64,000 bases of DNA, taken from the NCBI RefSeq assembly GCF_041911615.1, contig NZ_JAYROR010000015.1, forward strand, positions 62,001-126,000. Direction: 5' to 3'. This document shows positions 26,424-34,974 of this stretch, in pieces. Each line of letters starts with the position of its first letter. Position 1 is the stretch's first letter. This DNA comes from Zoogloea sp041911615 (GTDB taxonomy: Bacteria > Pseudomonadota > Gammaproteobacteria > Burkholderiales > Rhodocyclaceae). The notes below the pieces were generated by a model that had not been told where the DNA came from, searched no databases, and worked only from the letters and a program-made list of their open reading frames with translations. The translations under genes and the position numbers were made by a program.

Positions 26424-26925
26424 GGATCAGCCTCATGGTGAGGGCGCCGGAGTCGTCGCGTTCGAGTTGCAGGTTCTGCCCGGCGGGCAGGGGTTCCGGC
26501 AGGGTGAGGGCGCAGAAGCGGGCGGCGATGGGCAGCTCGCGACCGCCACGGTCGATGAGCACGGCCAGGTCGACGCGCGACGGGCGGCCGTAGTCGAAAA
26601 GTTCGTTGAGCGCCGCGCGGGTGGTGCGGCCGGTGTAGAGCACGTCGTCCACGATGACGATGTGGGCCCCTTCGACGTCGAAGGGGATCCTGGAGCCCTG
26701 GGGTTGCTGGTGCAGGCCCTTGGCGGCGTAGTCGTCGCGGTAGAAGCTGACGTCGATGCTGCCCAGCGGCTGAGACAGCCCCAGCAGGGCGTGGAGGCGT
26801 TCGGCCAGCCAGACGCCGCCAGTGTGGATGCCCACCAGCGCGGTGGCGGGCGTAACGTGGGGGCGCATCGCGGCGGCGAGCGTGGCGATGAGGTGTTCGG
26901 CGTCAGGTAGCTGCATGTTTGGCAC
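26416..26925 (-). CDS. pyrR: Pyrimidine operon regulator / uracil phosphoribosyltransferase PyrR
   Basis: Type I phosphoribosyltransferase-fold protein of 169 aa. The PRPP loop reads HIVIVDDVLYTGRTTRAALNELFDYGRP (about 98-125). In Bacilli PyrR binds pyr mRNA and causes attenuation; in proteobacteria its mode is less clear and it may act mainly as a uracil phosphoribosyltransferase. I see no anti-terminator/terminator pair between pyrR and pyrB, because the genes overlap. Its start lies 23 bases inside ruvX, so it is embedded in the yqgE-ruvX-pyrR-pyrB-pyrX operon. Confidence 0.94.
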   Translation of the reverse strand: MPNMQLPDAEHLIATLAAAMRPHVTPATALVGIHTGGVWLAERLHALLGLSQPLGSIDVSFYRDDYAAKGLHQQPQGSRIPFDVEGAHIVIVDDVLYTGRTTRAALNELFDYGRPSRVDLAVLIDRGGRELPIAARFCALTLPEPLPAGQNLQLERDDSGALTMRLIHA

Positions 26926-27331
26926 TTTCGAAGTACTGGAGCAGGATGATCTGGGCCGCGGCCGAATCGAGCCGGGGTTTTTGCTTGCGCCAGCCGTGGT
27001 GGCCGGCTTCGGAGAGGCGTCCCTCGGCCTCGGCGGACGACAGGCGTTCGTCCACCAACGCCACCGGCAGGCCGTAGCGACCGTGCAGCTGGTTTCCGAA
27101 GCGGCGGCAGCGAACCGTCATGGCGTGCTCGCTGCCGTCGAGATGGGTGGGCAGGCCGACGACGAGGGCGGCGGGGCGCCATTCAGCGAGGAGCTTTTCG
27201 ATGGCGGCGAAGCGTGCCGCGTTGGCTTCCTCGACGATGGCTGCGAGCGGGTGGGCGTGGCCGGTTTCGGTTTCGCCGACCGCGACGCCGATGCGCGCCA
27301 GTCCGAAGTCAAAGCACAGGACGGTGCTCAC
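26903..27331 (-). CDS. ruvX: Putative pre-16S rRNA nuclease / Holliday junction resolvase YqgF
   Basis: RNase H-fold protein of 142 aa. The N-terminal LCFDFGLARIGVAVGETETGHA carries the first acidic active-site residue, VVGLPTHLDGSEHAMT the second, and VALVDERLSSAEAEGRL the third. Known roles for YqgF are maturation of the 16S rRNA 5' end and possibly branched-DNA cleavage. It overlaps yqgE by 4 bases and pyrR by 23. Confidence 0.94.
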   Translation of the reverse strand: MSTVLCFDFGLARIGVAVGETETGHAHPLAAIVEEANAARFAAIEKLLAEWRPAALVVGLPTHLDGSEHAMTVRCRRFGNQLHGRYGLPVALVDERLSSAEAEGRLSEAGHHGWRKQKPRLDSAAAQIILLQYFESAKHAAT

Positions 27332-27894
27332 GCGTGGCCGGCGACGTCGGAGAGTTTGGCGAAATCGACGCCGAGCAACTGCATGGCGGCGGCGAGGCGC
27401 TCCTCGGGGGGCAGGTCGAAGACGATGGAGAGATCGGCCGGCACGGTGAGCCAGGCGTTCTGGGCGAGTTCGTGTTCGAGCTGGCCGGCGGACCAGCCGG
27501 CGTAGCCGAGGGCGACCAGCACCTCGGAGGGCTCACCTTCGTTGGCGAGGGCCTGGAGCACGTCGCGGGAGCTGGTCAGGCCGATGCCGTCGCCGACCTT
27601 GAGCGTGGAATGCCAGTTGCCCGCCGGGCGATGCAGCACGAAGCCGCGGTCGGCCTGGACGGGGCCGCCGTAGTACACCGGCAGATCGGCAAACGCGGGT
27701 TGCTCGAAGGGGATGTCGATGCGCTCGAACAGGGTGGCGAGGCGCATGTCGGTGGGGCGGTTCACGACGACGCCCATCGCGCCGTTTTCGTTGTGCTCGG
27801 CGATGTAAGTGAGCGTGCGCGTGAAGTTCGGATCGGCCATGGCGGGCATGGCGATCAGGAAATGATCGGTGAGATTGATGGTGGAGGTAGTCAC
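27328..27894 (-). CDS. yqgE: UPF0301 protein YqgE/AlgH
   Basis: Protein of 188 aa with the UPF0301 hallmarks: LTDHFLIAMPAMADPNFTRTLTYIAEH at the N-terminus, GAMGVVVNRPTDMRL, VYYGGPVQADRGFVLH and ALGYAGWSAGQLEHELAQNAWL. The biochemical role is unknown; an alginate link was reported in Pseudomonas. It is the first gene of the yqgE-ruvX-pyr operon and divergent from the photolyase gene, with an 82-base gap that must hold both promoters. Confidence 0.94.
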   Translation of the reverse strand: MTTSTINLTDHFLIAMPAMADPNFTRTLTYIAEHNENGAMGVVVNRPTDMRLATLFERIDIPFEQPAFADLPVYYGGPVQADRGFVLHRPAGNWHSTLKVGDGIGLTSSRDVLQALANEGEPSEVLVALGYAGWSAGQLEHELAQNAWLTVPADLSIVFDLPPEERLAAAMQLLGVDFAKLSDVAGHA

Positions 27895-27976
27895 GGGTGG
27901 TATTTTAAGCCGAGGTCGCCGATTGTAGCGGCAACTTTTGGGTCATGCTCACGTACCTTTTCCAATCCGTCATTCC

Positions 27977-29401
27977 ATGTCTTCCGCACTTGTCTGGTTT
28001 CGTCGCGACCTGCGCGACTTTGATCATGCGGCGCTGTTCCAGGCGCTGAAAAACCACCGCCGCGTGTTCTGCGGCTTTGTCTTCGACACCGAAATCCTCG
28101 ATGGGTTGCCGGCTCGCGTGGATCGGCGCGTCGAGTTCATCCACGCCAGCGTGCTCGAGCTCGATGCGGCGCTGCGGGCGCGGGGCGGCGGGCTGATCGT
28201 CCGCCACGGCGCGGCCCGTGAAGTGGTTCCGGCCCTGGCGGCGGCGCTGGGCGTCGAGCGGGTGCTGACCAACCGCGACTACGAGCCCGCCGCCATCGCC
28301 CGCGACGAGGCGGTGGCCGAGCGCTTGCGGGTGCTCGGGATCGGCTTCGAGCGCTTCAAGGATCAGGTGATCTTCGAGAAAAACGAGGTGCTGACCAAGA
28401 GCGCCACCCCGTTTTCGGTGTTCACGCCCTACAAGCGGGCCTGGCTGGCGACGCTGAACGCCTTTTACCTCAAGCCCTACCCGGTCGAGCAATACGCCGC
28501 GAACCTGGCCCCGCCGCCGCCCGGCGAGGTGTTGCCGACGCTGGCCGACATCGGTTTCGTCCCCACGAACCTAGCCGAGGTCGGCATCGTGCCGGGCATG
28601 GCGGCGGGGCGGCGGCTGTTCGACGACTTCCAGAAGCGCATCGGACGCTACAAGACCGCGCGGGATTTTCCGGCTCGCAAGGGCGTCTCCTATCTGTCGG
28701 TGCATCTGCGCTTCGGGACCGTGTCGATCCGCGAGCTGGCGCGGGTGGCGCTGGCGACGGGCGGCGAGGGCGCCGAGACCTGGTTGTCCGAGCTCGTCTG
28801 GCGGGATTTCTACTTCCAGATCCTGTGGCACAACCCGCACGTGGTGGGCGCGAGTTTCCGGCCCGAATACGACCGGGTGCAATGGGACGACGCGCCGGCG
28901 CTGTTCGACGCGTGGCGTGAGGGCCGCACCGGCTACCCGATCGTCGATGCGGCGATGCGCCAGATCGCCCACTGCGGTTACATGCACAACCGGCTGCGGA
29001 TGATCGTCGCGTCCTTCCTGACCAAGGATCTGGGCGTCGACTGGCGCTTGGGCGAGCGGTATTTCGCCGAACAGCTCAACGATTTCGACCTGGCCGCCAA
29101 CAACGGCGGCTGGCAGTGGGCGGCATCCACCGGTTGCGATGCCCAGCCGTACTTCCGCATCTTCAACCCGGTCACCCAGTCCGAGAAGTTCGACCCGGAC
29201 GGCAGCTTCATCCGCCGCTATCTGCCGGAGCTGGCCAGGGTGCCGGACAAGTACATCCATGCGCCGTGGACCCTGCCGCCCATCGATCAGAAGCTGGCCG
29301 GCTGCGAGATCGGCAAGGACTACCCGGCGCCGGTCGTGGACCACGCCCAGGCGCGGGAGCGCACCCTCGCGCGCTTCGCGGTGGTGAAGGGCGCCGACTA
29401 G
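27977..29401 (+). CDS. phrB: Deoxyribodipyrimidine photolyase (class I CPD photolyase)
   Basis: Flavoprotein of 474 aa that repairs UV-induced cyclobutane pyrimidine dimers using blue light. The N-terminal antenna domain starts SSALVWFRRDLRDFDHAAL. The C-terminal FAD domain shows ELVWRDFYFQIL, the GxPIVDAAMRQ motif (GYPIVDAAMRQIAHCGYMHNR) and NNGGWQWAASTGCDAQPYFRIFNP. I start at ATG 27977, where the family N-terminus begins, not the ATG 39 bases earlier. Its stop overlaps the convergent methyltransferase gene by 4 bases. Confidence 0.96.
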   Translation: MSSALVWFRRDLRDFDHAALFQALKNHRRVFCGFVFDTEILDGLPARVDRRVEFIHASVLELDAALRARGGGLIVRHGAAREVVPALAAALGVERVLTNRDYEPAAIARDEAVAERLRVLGIGFERFKDQVIFEKNEVLTKSATPFSVFTPYKRAWLATLNAFYLKPYPVEQYAANLAPPPPGEVLPTLADIGFVPTNLAEVGIVPGMAAGRRLFDDFQKRIGRYKTARDFPARKGVSYLSVHLRFGTVSIRELARVALATGGEGAETWLSELVWRDFYFQILWHNPHVVGASFRPEYDRVQWDDAPALFDAWREGRTGYPIVDAAMRQIAHCGYMHNRLRMIVASFLTKDLGVDWRLGERYFAEQLNDFDLAANNGGWQWAASTGCDAQPYFRIFNPVTQSEKFDPDGSFIRRYLPELARVPDKYIHAPWTLPPIDQKLAGCEIGKDYPAPVVDHAQARERTLARFAVVKGAD

Positions 29402-30234
29402 CGGCGGGCGCTGGCGAGCAGGACGGTGCTCTCGACCACGTAGCCGTCGCCGTCGCGGTGCTCGGCGAGGTCGGCGGCCACTTCGGCGCGCAGGCGGGCC
29501 TGGGTGGCGTCGGGCAGTCGGGCGAGGGATTCGGCGGCGCCGCCGGCCAGGTCGAGAAAGGCCTGCCAGTAGTCGTCGGCGCTGTCGAAGCGGCACGCGA
29601 AGGTGTGCGGTACGACGCGCACGTCGGCGAAGCCGGCGGCGCCGAGCAGCTCGGCCAGCGCTTCGCCTTCGCCCAGGCGGAACACCGAAGGCCGCGCCAC
29701 TTTGGGCGCGGGCAGGAGGCGGGCGATGCACGCCTGGGCGCGGGCGATCAGCGGCACCGCTTCCCGCGGGCCCCAGACCGACAGCGCAATGCGTCCGCCG
29801 GGGCGAACGACCCGGTGCAGCTCGGCCAGGGCGCGGGCGGGGTCGGGGAAGATGAACAGGCCGAGCCCGACCAGCGCCACGTCGACGCTGGCGTTGGCAA
29901 ACGCCAGGTGCTCGGCGTCGCAGGCGGCGGCGAGCAGATCCGGCAGGCCTTCGGATTCGGCGCGACGCAGGCCTTCGGCGAGCATGTTCTCGGCGATGTC
30001 GCTGGCCAGCACCCAGCCGTCGGGCAGTACCCGGCGGGCCGCGTCGCGGGCCAGCAGGCCGGGGCCGGCGGCGAGGTCGAGCACCTTTTCGCCCGGCGCG
30101 AGGCGGGCGGCGTCGAGGAGGGCAGCCTGCAGGCTGGCGCGCAGGGGGGCGCCGTCGGCGTAGCGGGCGGCGATGCGGTTGAAGCCGCTGCGTTCGAGGG
30201 CCTTGAAGCGGCGGGCGTCGAAGTCGGAAGTCAT
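29398..30234 (-). CDS. Class I SAM-dependent methyltransferase (UbiE/COQ5-like)
   Basis: Methyltransferase-fold protein of 278 aa. SAM motif I is KVLDLAAGPGLLARDAA (near residues 50-66), followed by VLASDIAENML, the post-I segment CDAEHLAFANASVDVAL and ALAELHRVVRPGGRIALSVWG. The arrangement resembles UbiE-type enzymes, but the long C-terminal region (180-278) differs and the substrate is not predictable. It overlaps the next gene (YqiA-like hydrolase) by 4 bases, in a run with two hydrolase genes and uppP. Confidence 0.88.
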   Translation of the reverse strand: MTSDFDARRFKALERSGFNRIAARYADGAPLRASLQAALLDAARLAPGEKVLDLAAGPGLLARDAARRVLPDGWVLASDIAENMLAEGLRRAESEGLPDLLAAACDAEHLAFANASVDVALVGLGLFIFPDPARALAELHRVVRPGGRIALSVWGPREAVPLIARAQACIARLLPAPKVARPSVFRLGEGEALAELLGAAGFADVRVVPHTFACRFDSADDYWQAFLDLAGGAAESLARLPDATQARLRAEVAADLAEHRDGDGYVVESTVLLASARR

Positions 30235-30800
30235 TTCAGCAGTCCGGCAAATTGCAGAATTGGGTCAAGGTACTTGTCCCATTGGGTGAAGCTGTGGTCG
30301 CCGCCGTCGAGCACGGTCTGGCGGGCGCCGGCATAGCGGGCGACGGCATGGCGGTAGTCGAGCACTTCGTCGCCGGTTTCCACCATCAGCCAGTAGCGTT
30401 CCGGGCGGGTGATCGTCGGTGTCTCGATGGCGCGCAGCTGGGCGATGTGCTCGTCGGTGAAATCGAAGGGTTCGCCGGTGTACATGTGGGTCTGGGTGCC
30501 AAGGTAGGCGGACAGCGACAGGGGCGCGATCACCGCCGGATTGACCAGCACCGCCGGAATGCCGTGCTTTTCGGCGAGCCAGGTGGCGTAGTAGCCGCCC
30601 AGCGAGCTGCCGACCACCGTGGGGGGCGTGTCGGCGCGGGCGATGGCCGCGTCGGCCAGGGCGATGGCGTCGCGGGCCGAGACCGGTAGCTGCTCGCACC
30701 AGAAGCGCTCGCCGAGACCGAGCGCGTCCATGCGCGCCTTGAGGCTGCGGGATTTCCAGCTTTGCGGGCCGGAGCGAAAACCGTGCAGGTAGATGATCAT
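30231..30800 (-). CDS. YqiA-type alpha/beta hydrolase (esterase)
   Basis: Small alpha/beta hydrolase of 189 aa. The oxyanion region is YLHGFRSGPQSWKS, the nucleophile elbow GSSLGGYYATWLAE (Ser near 90), an acidic residue sits in ETGDEVLDY and the histidine in GGDHSFTQWD near the end. This is the YqiA/YcfP group, whose members cleave short acyl or CoA esters in vitro. Natural substrate unknown. Overlaps both neighbours by 4 bases, so it is part of a tight minus-strand operon. Confidence 0.88.
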   Translation of the reverse strand: MIIYLHGFRSGPQSWKSRSLKARMDALGLGERFWCEQLPVSARDAIALADAAIARADTPPTVVGSSLGGYYATWLAEKHGIPAVLVNPAVIAPLSLSAYLGTQTHMYTGEPFDFTDEHIAQLRAIETPTITRPERYWLMVETGDEVLDYRHAVARYAGARQTVLDGGDHSFTQWDKYLDPILQFAGLLK

Positions 30801-31735
30801 TTGTGTTCGAAGCGGTCGTCGGGCCGCAGGCAGGTGGCGAGATCGGTGTCGAGCCAGACCCGGGCAGCGGCGTCGCCGGCCAGGTGGGCGAGCCAGTAGG
30901 CGGTGCTGGCGGCGAGCAGCTGCGGACGGAAGGCGGCGGGTTCGCGGCGGATGCGGAACACCACGCCTTCGGCGTCGCTGGCTTCGCCGGCGAAGTCGAG
31001 GTGGTTGCCGCCGGCGAATACGAGCAGGTACTTGACGCCGTCGGCCGGCATGTGGCGGTAGGGGAGCTCGCGGTTGGCAGCGGTGATGTCGGACAGGCCC
31101 ATGCCGTCGTCGCGGCTGCCGGTGAGGCTGAAGAAGGGCAGGTGAATCTGCCCGAAGCGATGGTCGAGGCCGGGGCCGCTGTCGGCCTGACGCGCCGACG
31201 GGCTGAGGGCCAGCACAGCGCCGACACGGGCGTCGAGGGGCTGTGGCGGCTGGGTCGGGCGGCGTTCGCCGGCCAGGAGCTGGACGGTGACGGCGCCGAA
31301 GGAGTGGCCGGCGAGGCCGATCGCGGTGGCGCCGTGGATGGCGTCGGGCAGAGCGGGATGGCGACCGATGCAGCGCAGGACGAAGTGGAGGTCATCCACC
31401 CGCCGGGTGAGCTCCTGGGGGTTCATCGCGGCTTTGAAGGCGCTGCGCAGGGCCAGGGGCGAGTTGTTGCGCAGCAGCGTGCTGTCGGAGCCGGGATGCT
31501 GGATCGCCAGAGCGGCGAAACCGTGGCTGGCCCAGTGGCACAGCCACGCCGCGCCGCCTTCGCGGCTGCCGCCGAGACCGTGAGAGAAGAGGATCAGCCC
31601 CCGCGGCGCGGGGGTGTCGGGCAGGTAGAGCTTAACCGGCAGGCTGCGCGCGCGCCGGGTGTCGTGGAGGTCGGCGAGACGGGTATCGACCCGCTCCGGT
31701 CCGGCCGTGGCAAAGGTGCTCAGTGGGCCGTCCAT
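30797..31735 (-). CDS. Alpha/beta hydrolase, platelet-activating-factor acetylhydrolase / dienelactone hydrolase-like
   Basis: Predicted hydrolase of 312 aa. The oxyanion HGG-type turn is LILFSHGLGGSREGGAAW, the nucleophile elbow AIGLAGHSFGAVTVQ and a possible catalytic histidine lies in GGNHLDFAGE. No signal peptide is evident. The architecture resembles PAF-acetylhydrolase or cutinase-like esterases of proteobacteria; the substrate is unknown. The ATG at 31735 lies 16 bases inside the uppP 3' end, and the gene overlaps the YqiA-like gene downstream. Confidence 0.85.
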   Translation of the reverse strand: MDGPLSTFATAGPERVDTRLADLHDTRRARSLPVKLYLPDTPAPRGLILFSHGLGGSREGGAAWLCHWASHGFAALAIQHPGSDSTLLRNNSPLALRSAFKAAMNPQELTRRVDDLHFVLRCIGRHPALPDAIHGATAIGLAGHSFGAVTVQLLAGERRPTQPPQPLDARVGAVLALSPSARQADSGPGLDHRFGQIHLPFFSLTGSRDDGMGLSDITAANRELPYRHMPADGVKYLLVFAGGNHLDFAGEASDAEGVVFRIRREPAAFRPQLLAASTAYWLAHLAGDAAARVWLDTDLATCLRPDDRFEHK

Positions 31736-32544
31736 TCGACGATGCCGAAGTGCCAGGTGACCAGCACGACGATGCCGAAGGCAATGCGATACCAGGCGAA
31801 GGGCACGAAGTCGTGGCTCGAGATGTAGCGCAACAGCCAGCGCACGCACAGGAAGGCGGATACGAAGGCCGAGATGAAGCCCACCACCCACATGCCGAGA
31901 TCGTCGGCGCTGAGAAGTGCGCGTTCTTTGTAGACCTGGTAGACCGTGGCGACGCCGAGGGTCGGGATCGCGAGGAAGAACGAGAACTCGGTGGCGGCCT
32001 TGCGGGACAGGCCGAAGAGCATCCCGCCGATGATGGTGGAGCCCGAGCGGGAGGTGCCGGGGATCAGCGCGAAGGCCTGGGCGATGCCCATCTTGACGGC
32101 GTCGAGGGGACGCATTTCGTCCACGGTGTGGATGCGTACCCGGTGGTTCTTGCGTTCGGCCCACAGGATGACGAAGGCGCCGACGATGAAGGCGGTGGCC
32201 ACCGGCAGGGGAGCGAACAGATTGGCCTTGATGGCCTTGCCGAAGGCGAGACCGAGCACTGCCAGGGGCAGGAAGGCGATGAACAGGTTGAGCACCAGCC
32301 GGTTGGCCTCGCGCTCGCGACCGAGGCCGGCGAAGGTGCGGGCGAGGCGTTCGCGGTATTCCCACACCACGGCGAGGATGGCGCCGGACTGGATGACGAT
32401 CTCGAAGAGCTTGCCCCGGTCGTCGTTGAAGTTCAGCAGATCGCCGGCGAGGATCAGGTGGCCGGTGCTGGAGATCGGCAGGAATTCGGTCAGGCCTTCG
32501 ACCACGCCGAGAATCAGCGCCTTGAGGAGCAGGATGATGTCCAT
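31720..32544 (-). CDS. uppP: Undecaprenyl-diphosphate phosphatase
   Basis: Inner-membrane enzyme (BacA type, 274 aa) that dephosphorylates undecaprenyl diphosphate so the lipid carrier of peptidoglycan synthesis can be reused; excess gives bacitracin resistance in E. coli. The two signature regions are present: GVVEGLTEFLPISSTGHLIL (residues 14-33) and IPGTSRSGSTIIGGMLFGL (near 161-180). About seven membrane segments are visible. It heads the operon with two hydrolases and the methyltransferase. Confidence 0.97.
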   Translation of the reverse strand: MDIILLLKALILGVVEGLTEFLPISSTGHLILAGDLLNFNDDRGKLFEIVIQSGAILAVVWEYRERLARTFAGLGREREANRLVLNLFIAFLPLAVLGLAFGKAIKANLFAPLPVATAFIVGAFVILWAERKNHRVRIHTVDEMRPLDAVKMGIAQAFALIPGTSRSGSTIIGGMLFGLSRKAATEFSFFLAIPTLGVATVYQVYKERALLSADDLGMWVVGFISAFVSAFLCVRWLLRYISSHDFVPFAWYRIAFGIVVLVTWHFGIVEWTAH

Positions 32545-32578
32545 GAACGATTAAGGATTCGGTTCAAAAAGAGCGGCC

Positions 32579-32584
32579 ATTATA
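32579..32584 (-). promoter_or_regulatory. TATAAT -10 element for uppP
   Basis: The complement of 32579-32584 reads TATAAT, 35 bases before the uppP ATG. The -35 region is poor, so the assignment is tentative. Confidence 0.45.
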
Positions 32585-32631
32585 GCCTTCGTATATTTGC
32601 CGGCCCGTTTAAGCCTGTGTGAATCCGTCAC

Positions 32632-32669
32632 GAACAAGTGTTCAAGACCGTCGTCGTCATGCCGATAAA
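32632..32669 (+). promoter_or_regulatory. Candidate promoter with overlapping palindrome before the HD-GYP gene
   Basis: TTCAAG (32641-32646), a 17-base spacer and GATAAA (32664-32669) form a modest sigma-70 promoter. A palindrome GAACA-AG-TGTTC (32632-32643) overlaps the -35 and could be an operator. Confidence 0.35.
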
Positions 32670-32707
32670 CTGAAAATAACAAGTCCAGATGATGATCCCC
32701 GATTCCG

Positions 32708-33931
32708 ATGCTCAAGAAAATTCCGGTCGCCCGGCTCAAACCGGGCATGTTTATTCATGAATTGTGCGGCGACTGGATGTCGCACCCGTTCTGGCGCGCG
32801 AAATTCAAACTGAGTGGCGACGGCGATCTGCGCCGCATCGTCGAGGCGGGTATCCAGTTCGTCTACATCGACACCGACCGCGGCCTCGACGACCAGGATG
32901 CGATACCGGCCGAGGCGGTGCAGGCGGCCGTCGAGGACGAAATCGCCGCCGCGCTGGCCGTGCCGGACGACAGTCAGCTGCGGGTGTCGGTCCAGGAGGA
33001 AATGGCCCGCGCCCGCAAGGTTCACGAGCAGGCCCACAAGGTGGTGCGTTCGATGATGAGCGACGTGCGCCTGGGCAAGGCGATCTCTCTGGAGGACGCA
33101 GACCCGGTGGTCGAGGCGATCACCGGTTCGGTGCTGCGCAACGGTGGCGCACTGCTGGGGCTGATCGGCATCAAGAACAAGGACGACTACACCTTCCTGC
33201 ATTCCGTGAGCGTCTGTACGCTGATGATCGCCTTCGGCCGTTCCCTCGGGCTGGAGGGCGACGCCCTGCGCCAGGGCGGCATCGGCGGGCTGCTCCACGA
33301 TATCGGCAAGATGAAGGTGCCCGACGAGGTCCTCAACAAGCCCGGCCGTCTGACCGACGCGGAATTCGAGCTGATCAAGCGCCATCCGGGCGACGGCCAT
33401 GCGGTGCTGCTGGAGACGCCGGGCATCGGCCCGGTGCCGCTGGACATCACCCGCCATCATCACGAGCGCCTCGACGGCAGCGGCTACCCCGACAAGCTGA
33501 AGGCCGACGACATCTCGACCATGGCGCGGATGGCGGCGATCGTGGACGTCTACGACGCCATCACCGCAGACCGCTGCTACCACAAGGGCATGCCAGCCGC
33601 GGAAGCGCTGCGCAAGATGTGGGAATGGAGCAGTGCCCACTTCGACCAGAAGTTGTTGCAGGCCTTCATGCGCTGCGTCGGCATCTATCCGGTGGGCAGC
33701 CTGGTTCGGCTGGAGTCGGGGCGCCTGGGCGTGGTGATCGAGCAGAACGAGTCGAACCTGCTCATGCCGCGCCTGCGGGTGTTCTTCAGCACCCGGTCGA
33801 ACGGCTACATCAAGCCCGAGATCGTCGACCTGAGCCGTCGGCTCGGTGCGGGCGGCGGCGATCGCATCGTCTCCGCCGAGGCGCCCGACAAGTGGGGCGT
33901 GGACCCGGTGCGCTTCCTGCTGGCGGCCTGA
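32708..33931 (+). CDS. HD-GYP domain protein (c-di-GMP phosphodiesterase)
   Basis: Soluble protein of 407 aa. An N-terminal DUF3391-like region (1-130) precedes an HD-GYP domain. The metal site HD is in GGLLHDIGKMKVPDEVLNKPGRL (near 198) and the GYP signature in HHHERLDGSGYP (near 250). HDs of this kind degrade cyclic di-GMP to pGpG or GMP. There is no receiver or membrane domain, so the input signal is unclear. The start has no strong ribosome site, but MLKKIPVARLKPGMFIHEL is the usual N-terminus. A PilZ-like protein lies at 15-16.5 kb. Confidence 0.92.
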   Translation: MLKKIPVARLKPGMFIHELCGDWMSHPFWRAKFKLSGDGDLRRIVEAGIQFVYIDTDRGLDDQDAIPAEAVQAAVEDEIAAALAVPDDSQLRVSVQEEMARARKVHEQAHKVVRSMMSDVRLGKAISLEDADPVVEAITGSVLRNGGALLGLIGIKNKDDYTFLHSVSVCTLMIAFGRSLGLEGDALRQGGIGGLLHDIGKMKVPDEVLNKPGRLTDAEFELIKRHPGDGHAVLLETPGIGPVPLDITRHHHERLDGSGYPDKLKADDISTMARMAAIVDVYDAITADRCYHKGMPAAEALRKMWEWSSAHFDQKLLQAFMRCVGIYPVGSLVRLESGRLGVVIEQNESNLLMPRLRVFFSTRSNGYIKPEIVDLSRRLGAGGGDRIVSAEAPDKWGVDPVRFLLAA

Positions 33932-33933
33932 AC

Positions 33934-34173
33934 TCAGCCGTGGCGCAGGCGGGCGTCGAGGCTATCGACCACGGCGCTCCAGTCGGCATCCTCGGCGATC
34001 TCTGCCTTCAGGAAGGCCGCCTGGGCGGGCGTCCAGAACGGCGCGTCGGCCAGCTTCAGCGCTGGCGGCAGCGGCGCATGGGTGGCGATGAAGGCGTCGA
34101 TGGCGGCTTTGTCGCTGGGCAGGCCGAGTTGGGCAAAAAGCTGGCTGAAACCATGCACGTGGGCTTCCATCAT
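33934..34173 (-). CDS. DUF2789 protein
   Basis: Short soluble protein of 79 aa with the DUF2789 pattern: HVHGFSQLFAQLGLPSDKAAIDAFIATH, then FWTPAQAAFLKAEIAEDADWSAVVDSLDARL. Likely helical; the role is unknown. It converges on the HD-GYP gene with only 2 bases between stops, and an AGGAGAT site precedes its ATG. Confidence 0.85.
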   Translation of the reverse strand: MMEAHVHGFSQLFAQLGLPSDKAAIDAFIATHAPLPPALKLADAPFWTPAQAAFLKAEIAEDADWSAVVDSLDARLRHG

Positions 34174-34364
34174 CGATCTCCTGGGTGAAAAAAACGGTTG
34201 GGGATGCCCTTTGGTGCCGGGCAGGCGCCAATAAGTTTCATCCGCGGCGCGTTGTCTTCGGCGCGCGTATGGGCGGCTGGTGGCGGCTTTGTCGTATTCT
34301 CTGCAGCCCTGCTCGAGCGGAAGTCTTCTGCCATGTTCATTTTCGATCCGCTGCCGAGGTGCCG

Positions 34365-34922
34365 ATGAGCATCGCGGCGCTGGTGTCCCAGTATGGCTAC
34401 CTGGCGGTGGCCCTCGGCTGCATCCTCGAAGGCGAGACGGTATTGCTGATGGCGGGTTTCGCTGCTCATCGGGGCCTGCTGGATCTGCCCACGGTGCTGG
34501 TGGTGGCGTGGCTGTCGAGCTTTGCGGGCGATCAGTTCTGGTTTGTCGCCGGACGTCGGCACGGGGCGGCGCTGGTGGCCCGGTTTGCCGGGGTGCAGCG
34601 GGTGTTGCCGCAGGTTCAGCGGCTGATCCGCACGCATCAGGACGCGTTGGTGCTGGGCGTGCGCTTTATGGTCGGCGTGCGCGTCGCGGGGCCGATCCTG
34701 ATGGGCTGGAGCGGCGTGCCGGCATCCCGATTCCTGGTGCTCAACCTGCTTGGTGCCGTGCTGTGGACGGCGGTGGTGGGCGGCGGCGGCTACTTTTTCG
34801 GCCAGTTGCTCGAACGCGTGCTGCCCGATCTGAAACGGGTCGAGGAGGGGGTGATCGTCGTCGTGGTGCTCGGCGGGCTGGTCGTTCATGGCCTGCGCCT
34901 GTGGCGGCGGCGCCGTGGCTGA
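34365..34922 (+). CDS. DedA family membrane protein
   Basis: SNARE-associated/DedA-fold membrane protein of 185 aa. It shows re-entrant and helical segments around GYLAVALGCILEGETVLLMAGFAAHRG and the conserved FxGRRxG-like WFVAGRRHGAALVARFAG, then VRFMVGVRVAGPILMGWSGVP. DedA proteins include undecaprenyl-phosphate and phospholipid flippases, so a role in lipid-carrier recycling alongside uppP is possible but inferred. I prefer ATG 34365; a longer in-frame start at 34185 would add about 60 unlikely residues. The 190-base gap before it holds no other gene I can see. Confidence 0.9.
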   Translation: MSIAALVSQYGYLAVALGCILEGETVLLMAGFAAHRGLLDLPTVLVVAWLSSFAGDQFWFVAGRRHGAALVARFAGVQRVLPQVQRLIRTHQDALVLGVRFMVGVRVAGPILMGWSGVPASRFLVLNLLGAVLWTAVVGGGGYFFGQLLERVLPDLKRVEEGVIVVVVLGGLVVHGLRLWRRRRG

Positions 34923-34974
34923 GACGAGGATATATCCTGTATATTAGGGTTTTCTGATTTTTGGAGACTCGATC

